Shown: positions 14,801 through 17,523 of the stretch, one piece after another | Layout: every line of letters starts with the position of its first letter | How positions within the stretch are numbered: the stretch's first letter is position 1 | Source of the DNA: Candidatus Paracaedibacteraceae bacterium UBA6184 | GTDB taxonomy: Bacteria > Pseudomonadota > Alphaproteobacteria > UBA6184 | Length of the DNA stretch: 17,523 bases | Direction: 5' to 3' | NCBI GenBank assembly: GCA_002422845.1 | Contig: DITM01000027.1 | Location: 1 to 17,523, forward strand | The notes under the pieces: model-generated | The model's input: only the letters and a program-made list of their open reading frames with translations | What the model was told of the DNA's origin: nothing | Databases searched by the model: none | Program-made: the position numbers and the translations under genes

Positions 14801-15893
14801 GTTCAGGGCCCTTTAGTTTTTCAGTAGGTTCCCACTGAACCTTTTCGCCCGCATTTACAAAATTTGAGCCGTAATCAATGACGATTGTATCGTCTGGTAA
14901 TCCGGTTACCCAAATAGCGTCATCCACACTTTGGGCGAGTTTAACAGGATAAGACTCAACTTTGCTTTCTGCGTTGATTATTTTTACGGCCATGTTTCCG
15001 TCCTGGTCGATAGACAAGACAGACGGGCTGATCTTGTGTACCTTTTGTTCGGTTGTTGGAATATCAACTTGTGCGGTAACGCCTTCTGGAATTTTGAACT
15101 CTGAGTTTGCCGTGGAAACCTCCACCAAGAACATATGTGTTTTTGGAGCGGCGATAGAGCTTATAAATGTAATTTGCCCGGATAGTTTTTCATCATTTGA
15201 AAAATGCATTTGAGCCGAGTGATTTAGCGCAATGCGCCCGTAATCTTTTTCTGAGATGTATAGTTGTATCAGAATTGGATCAAGATTTAGAAGCGTAGCA
15301 ACGGGGGTGCCAGGAGCGACAACGCTACCTTCTTCTAACAAGACATCGCCAAGAACACCTTTAAACGGGGCGCTAATGACGGTGTTTTTTATCTCTTTTT
15401 CCATTTTTGCTAAGTTTGTTGCGGCTGTTTCATATTCAACTTGCGCGGTTTTTAGGTTGATGTCAGATCTAAAGTTATCCTTTGCAAGCCGGTCAATAAT
15501 GTTTAAATTGTGTTTCGCTAGCTCATACGCTGCGCGGACTTGTTTAAGCGACTGACTGCGGTCTTCAAGCTGTATTGTTGCAAGGGGCTCATTAATATTA
15601 ATGGCGTGTCCTTTTTTGTGATGTATGCGATAGATTTGTCCAGAGGTTTCGCTTAACAAATTAATTTTTTTGCTTGCTTTGGAAACGCCAGAAGTTCTCA
15701 GATTGATGACCTCGTTTGTTGCTTTAGATTGATGAGCATAGACTTTAAAGTCTTCTGCAGTTTTCGAAGGAGCTTTTGATCCGGGAAAAAACTTAGAGAT
15801 CAAAATCAATAGAACAATAATTCCAATTCCGCCGTACAAGGTTTTCTTTGGAATTGATTTAAAGGCGCGCGTTAATGTGTTTGGGTGTTTCAT
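14790..15893 (-). CDS. RND membrane-fusion (periplasmic adaptor) protein
   Basis: This HlyD/AcrA-type adaptor of 367 residues would bridge the RND pump to an outer-membrane channel. An N-terminal hydrophobic anchor spans residues 21-36 (GGIGIIVLLILISKFF); there is no lipobox. The lipoyl half-motifs are LSETSGQIYRIHHKKGHAIN (80-99) and ISAPFKGVLGDVLLEEGSVV (173-192), separated by an alpha-hairpin at about 112-170; the beta-barrel follows with ILIQLYISEKDY. It begins 7 bases after the upstream gene's stop with GAGAC as a weak Shine-Dalgarno, and its stop overlaps the lipoprotein start. Family is clear; the partner channel must be encoded elsewhere. Confidence 0.93.
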   Translation of the reverse strand: MKHPNTLTRAFKSIPKKTLYGGIGIIVLLILISKFFPGSKAPSKTAEDFKVYAHQSKATNEVINLRTSGVSKASKKINLLSETSGQIYRIHHKKGHAININEPLATIQLEDRSQSLKQVRAAYELAKHNLNIIDRLAKDNFRSDINLKTAQVEYETAATNLAKMEKEIKNTVISAPFKGVLGDVLLEEGSVVAPGTPVATLLNLDPILIQLYISEKDYGRIALNHSAQMHFSNDEKLSGQITFISSIAAPKTHMFLVEVSTANSEFKIPEGVTAQVDIPTTEQKVHKISPSVLSIDQDGNMAVKIINAESKVESYPVKLAQSVDDAIWVTGLPDDTIVIDYGSNFVNAGEKVQWEPTEKLKGPEHAQ

Positions 15894-15900
15894 AATCGTC

Positions 15901-17382
15901 TCACAAATTGTCTAGGGTTTCTCGTAATCTTCGGCCAAATCCTATGGAAGAGATCTGGTGATATAGTGCCAGCATTCTACTTAAGAAAATGCCAAACAGA
16001 GTCGTCATTACGGCCATGAAGATGCTTTCTTGATCAAAGTTTATCGTGCTTCGTGACAGCGTAAAATATAGAGCGAGCAACGTGCCCCACCCAAAGGATA
16101 TCTCTACAAATAGAAAATTAATTTTAGACGGCAGTTTATATAGTTCGTGGGCAATCAACAGGCCCGATGTGGCTGTAATGGTTCCCAGCAGACCCTCCCA
16201 GAACCAGCTTGTTTCCGCACTGGTAATAGCATATAACACACCACTAACGGTATAGCTGGCCAGACCCAGAGCACACGTAATTTCCTGAATCCATCGATCT
16301 TTGTTTTCAGAAAAAATATATGTGCGGATTTGACGGTATGACAAAGATCGGAGCGTTGAAATAATCGCATGGGCTACAAAGATAATTCCGATCACGACAG
16401 ACAGATAATACGGATTTTTGAAAAACTCAATGTGTCCGGTAGTTAAGATATCTTTAAGCACGGGGCCAATAAAAACAACAACGATTGAAAAACCAACGGT
16501 TTTTACAAACGCCATATGTCTGTAGAAGCCATGGATAAATGCATAAATTGCAAAGGATACCACGCCGATTAACTCTATTAATCGCAACCATCCCTCATCA
16601 ATTGTATGCATTAAGACCGCCGGTGTTAAATATTCGGTGAATAATCGATCAATCTTCCCATCCTTGTGCATGGCTGTAATTTGAAGATTGATGTCTTTAA
16701 GTTTTTCAGCCAGGGGGCTGTGTTTTAAAATGCCCAAAGCAATTTGTTTGTTTAAATCCAGGTTGATTTCACGAACATATTTCCACTGATGTAGCTTGTG
16801 TAACAAGGTTGAAAAAACAATGCGATCCCCGATGAACACATTTAAGGAGCCTTGTAGAAATTCTTCTAGCAAATCAGATTCAGTGTGCGCCGTGTGAATT
16901 TTGGTTGAGTTTTTTGGGTTGCTAATAAAGTCATTTAAAGCGACGTCTCCCAAGTTGCGAAGAGGTGTAAGCCCAAGAGGGTTTGCCTCGCTTATAGTTT
17001 CTAATAATTGTTGCGGGGTATAGAAAAACTCTTTAGAGTTTGCAGATAAGTAGGCAACGTATGCTTCTTGTCGATAGGGTTCCGTCCAGACAACGTTCGG
17101 AAGGCTGTTAATGGGAAATCCCAAAATGGCATCGATTTCATGGTTAGAGATCGCTTTGTGAACATCTTTTTCATTGATCGGAACAAGCGTGACTTTAATT
17201 TTTAATCTGCGGGCAAGATCTCTAATAAAATCAATATCCAAACCACTGGCCTGAGAAATACTGTAGTTGTTTGTTTGGTAGCTGTAGGGCAATCTGGATA
17301 TCCATCCAATTTTAATACTGCTGGCAGCAACAGTAGATCCAATCAGAGAGACTAATAAAATCACAAAATAAAAAGGGCGCAT
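15901..17382 (-). CDS. Periplasmic solute-binding domain fused to a TRIC/UPF0126-like membrane domain
   Basis: This is a 493-residue fusion at the head of the RND operon. After a signal peptide (1-20), residues about 22-255 look like an SBP_bac_3 amino-acid-binding domain: IKIGWISRLPYSYQ, SGLDIDFIRDLARRL, AISNHEIDAILGF and a late LDLNKQIALGILKHSPL, then KDGKIDRLF. The rest is a membrane domain of about six or seven helices resembling the duplicated TRIC/UPF0126 fold (YadS/YicG): repeat 1 IGVVSFAIYAFIHG with FIGPVLKDIL at 304-313 in place of GGGxLRD, then FFKNPYYLSVV; repeat 2 ALGLASYTVSGVLYAI with GTITATSGLLIAHEL. The glycine/RD signature is degenerate in both repeats. Proteins of this fold have been linked to cation conduction or glycine transport. 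The role here (solute uptake, sensing or pump modulation) is unknown. Confidence 0.75.
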   Translation of the reverse strand: MRPFYFVILLVSLIGSTVAASSIKIGWISRLPYSYQTNNYSISQASGLDIDFIRDLARRLKIKVTLVPINEKDVHKAISNHEIDAILGFPINSLPNVVWTEPYRQEAYVAYLSANSKEFFYTPQQLLETISEANPLGLTPLRNLGDVALNDFISNPKNSTKIHTAHTESDLLEEFLQGSLNVFIGDRIVFSTLLHKLHQWKYVREINLDLNKQIALGILKHSPLAEKLKDINLQITAMHKDGKIDRLFTEYLTPAVLMHTIDEGWLRLIELIGVVSFAIYAFIHGFYRHMAFVKTVGFSIVVVFIGPVLKDILTTGHIEFFKNPYYLSVVIGIIFVAHAIISTLRSLSYRQIRTYIFSENKDRWIQEITCALGLASYTVSGVLYAITSAETSWFWEGLLGTITATSGLLIAHELYKLPSKINFLFVEISFGWGTLLALYFTLSRSTINFDQESIFMAVMTTLFGIFLSRMLALYHQISSIGFGRRLRETLDNL

Positions 17383-17489
17383 TTTTTTAAACTTTTCAAT
17401 TCACACCTATGTAGTCTAATCAAAATACGTTAAAAAAGAATTTACTATTTAAAATTAATACCATTATTTTTTGTATCAACGATTTAAAG

Positions 17490-17523
17490 TGGTGGACATA
17501 ACAGGGATTGAACCTGTGACCCC
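17490..17523 (-). tRNA. tRNA 3' end (partial, isotype undetermined)
   Basis: On the minus strand the window begins inside a tRNA: variable-loop bases, T-arm ACAGG-TTCAATC-CCTGT (17517-17501), acceptor strand TATGTCC (17500-17494), discriminator A and encoded CCA (17492-17490). The D-arm and anticodon are outside the window. The GGGGTC before the T-stem is compatible with Asp or Val, but that is a guess. The 107-base gap between this tRNA and the operon start is AT-rich and must contain the operon promoter unless it is read through; no clear -35/-10 pair was found. Confidence 0.85.

Noticed and set aside
17383..17489. Promoter of the RND operon
   Set aside because: The region is AT-rich with many partial matches (for example TTGATA near the tRNA end) but no pair with good hexamers at 16-18 base spacing.
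1..17523. CRISPR arrays, insertion sequences, prophage genes
   Set aside because: No regularly spaced direct repeats, transposase or integrase motifs, or phage structural proteins were seen on either strand.

Overview
The window reads as a chromosomal segment of an alphaproteobacterium with moderate-to-low GC. The evidence is the family resemblance of Rho, DapD, CydAB and an RND permease with alphaproteobacterial-type motifs, plus a rho gene beside a DnaA-box cluster. The several secreted, unrecognised proteins and modest gene density would fit a host-associated lineage (Holosporales-like), but that is inference; no species can be named from sequence alone. There are no insertion sequences, phage genes or CRISPR arrays.

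Layout. At the left edge the 5' two-thirds of a rho gene run leftward. An 800-base gene-poor stretch follows (671-1329) that holds a putative replication origin: seven DnaA-box-like 9-mers, two of them perfect TTATCCACA, next to an AT-rich tract. Rightward from it come a 45-codon ORF overlapping by ATGA a secreted methyltransferase-like protein, then dapD (lysine/diaminopimelate synthesis) and a strong terminator. A leftward pair (polysaccharide deacetylase, then an HtrA-like protease) fills 3679-6077, followed by a tRNA-Ala(GGC). Rightward again are a secreted protein of unknown function, the cydAB quinol oxidase genes, and a TyrP/Mtr-type aromatic amino acid permease.

The right third is a four-gene leftward operon with gaps or overlaps of -11 to +12 bases: (i) a periplasmic amino-acid-binding domain fused to a TRIC/UPF0126-like membrane domain, (ii) an RND membrane-fusion protein, (iii) a small lipoprotein whose sequence resembles the PN1 porter subdomain of the RND pump itself, and (iv) the RND permease, which lacks two of the classical proton-relay residues. 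No outer-membrane channel gene is present. This is the most unusual locus here: an envelope pump with two unexpected accessory proteins. The right edge cuts the 3' end of another tRNA.

Unexplained structured intergenic DNA lies at 844-925, 3342-3420 and 6208-6299, and RBS-occluding inverted repeats precede the deacetylase and the amino acid permease. All functional statements come from reading motifs by eye; no database search was possible.
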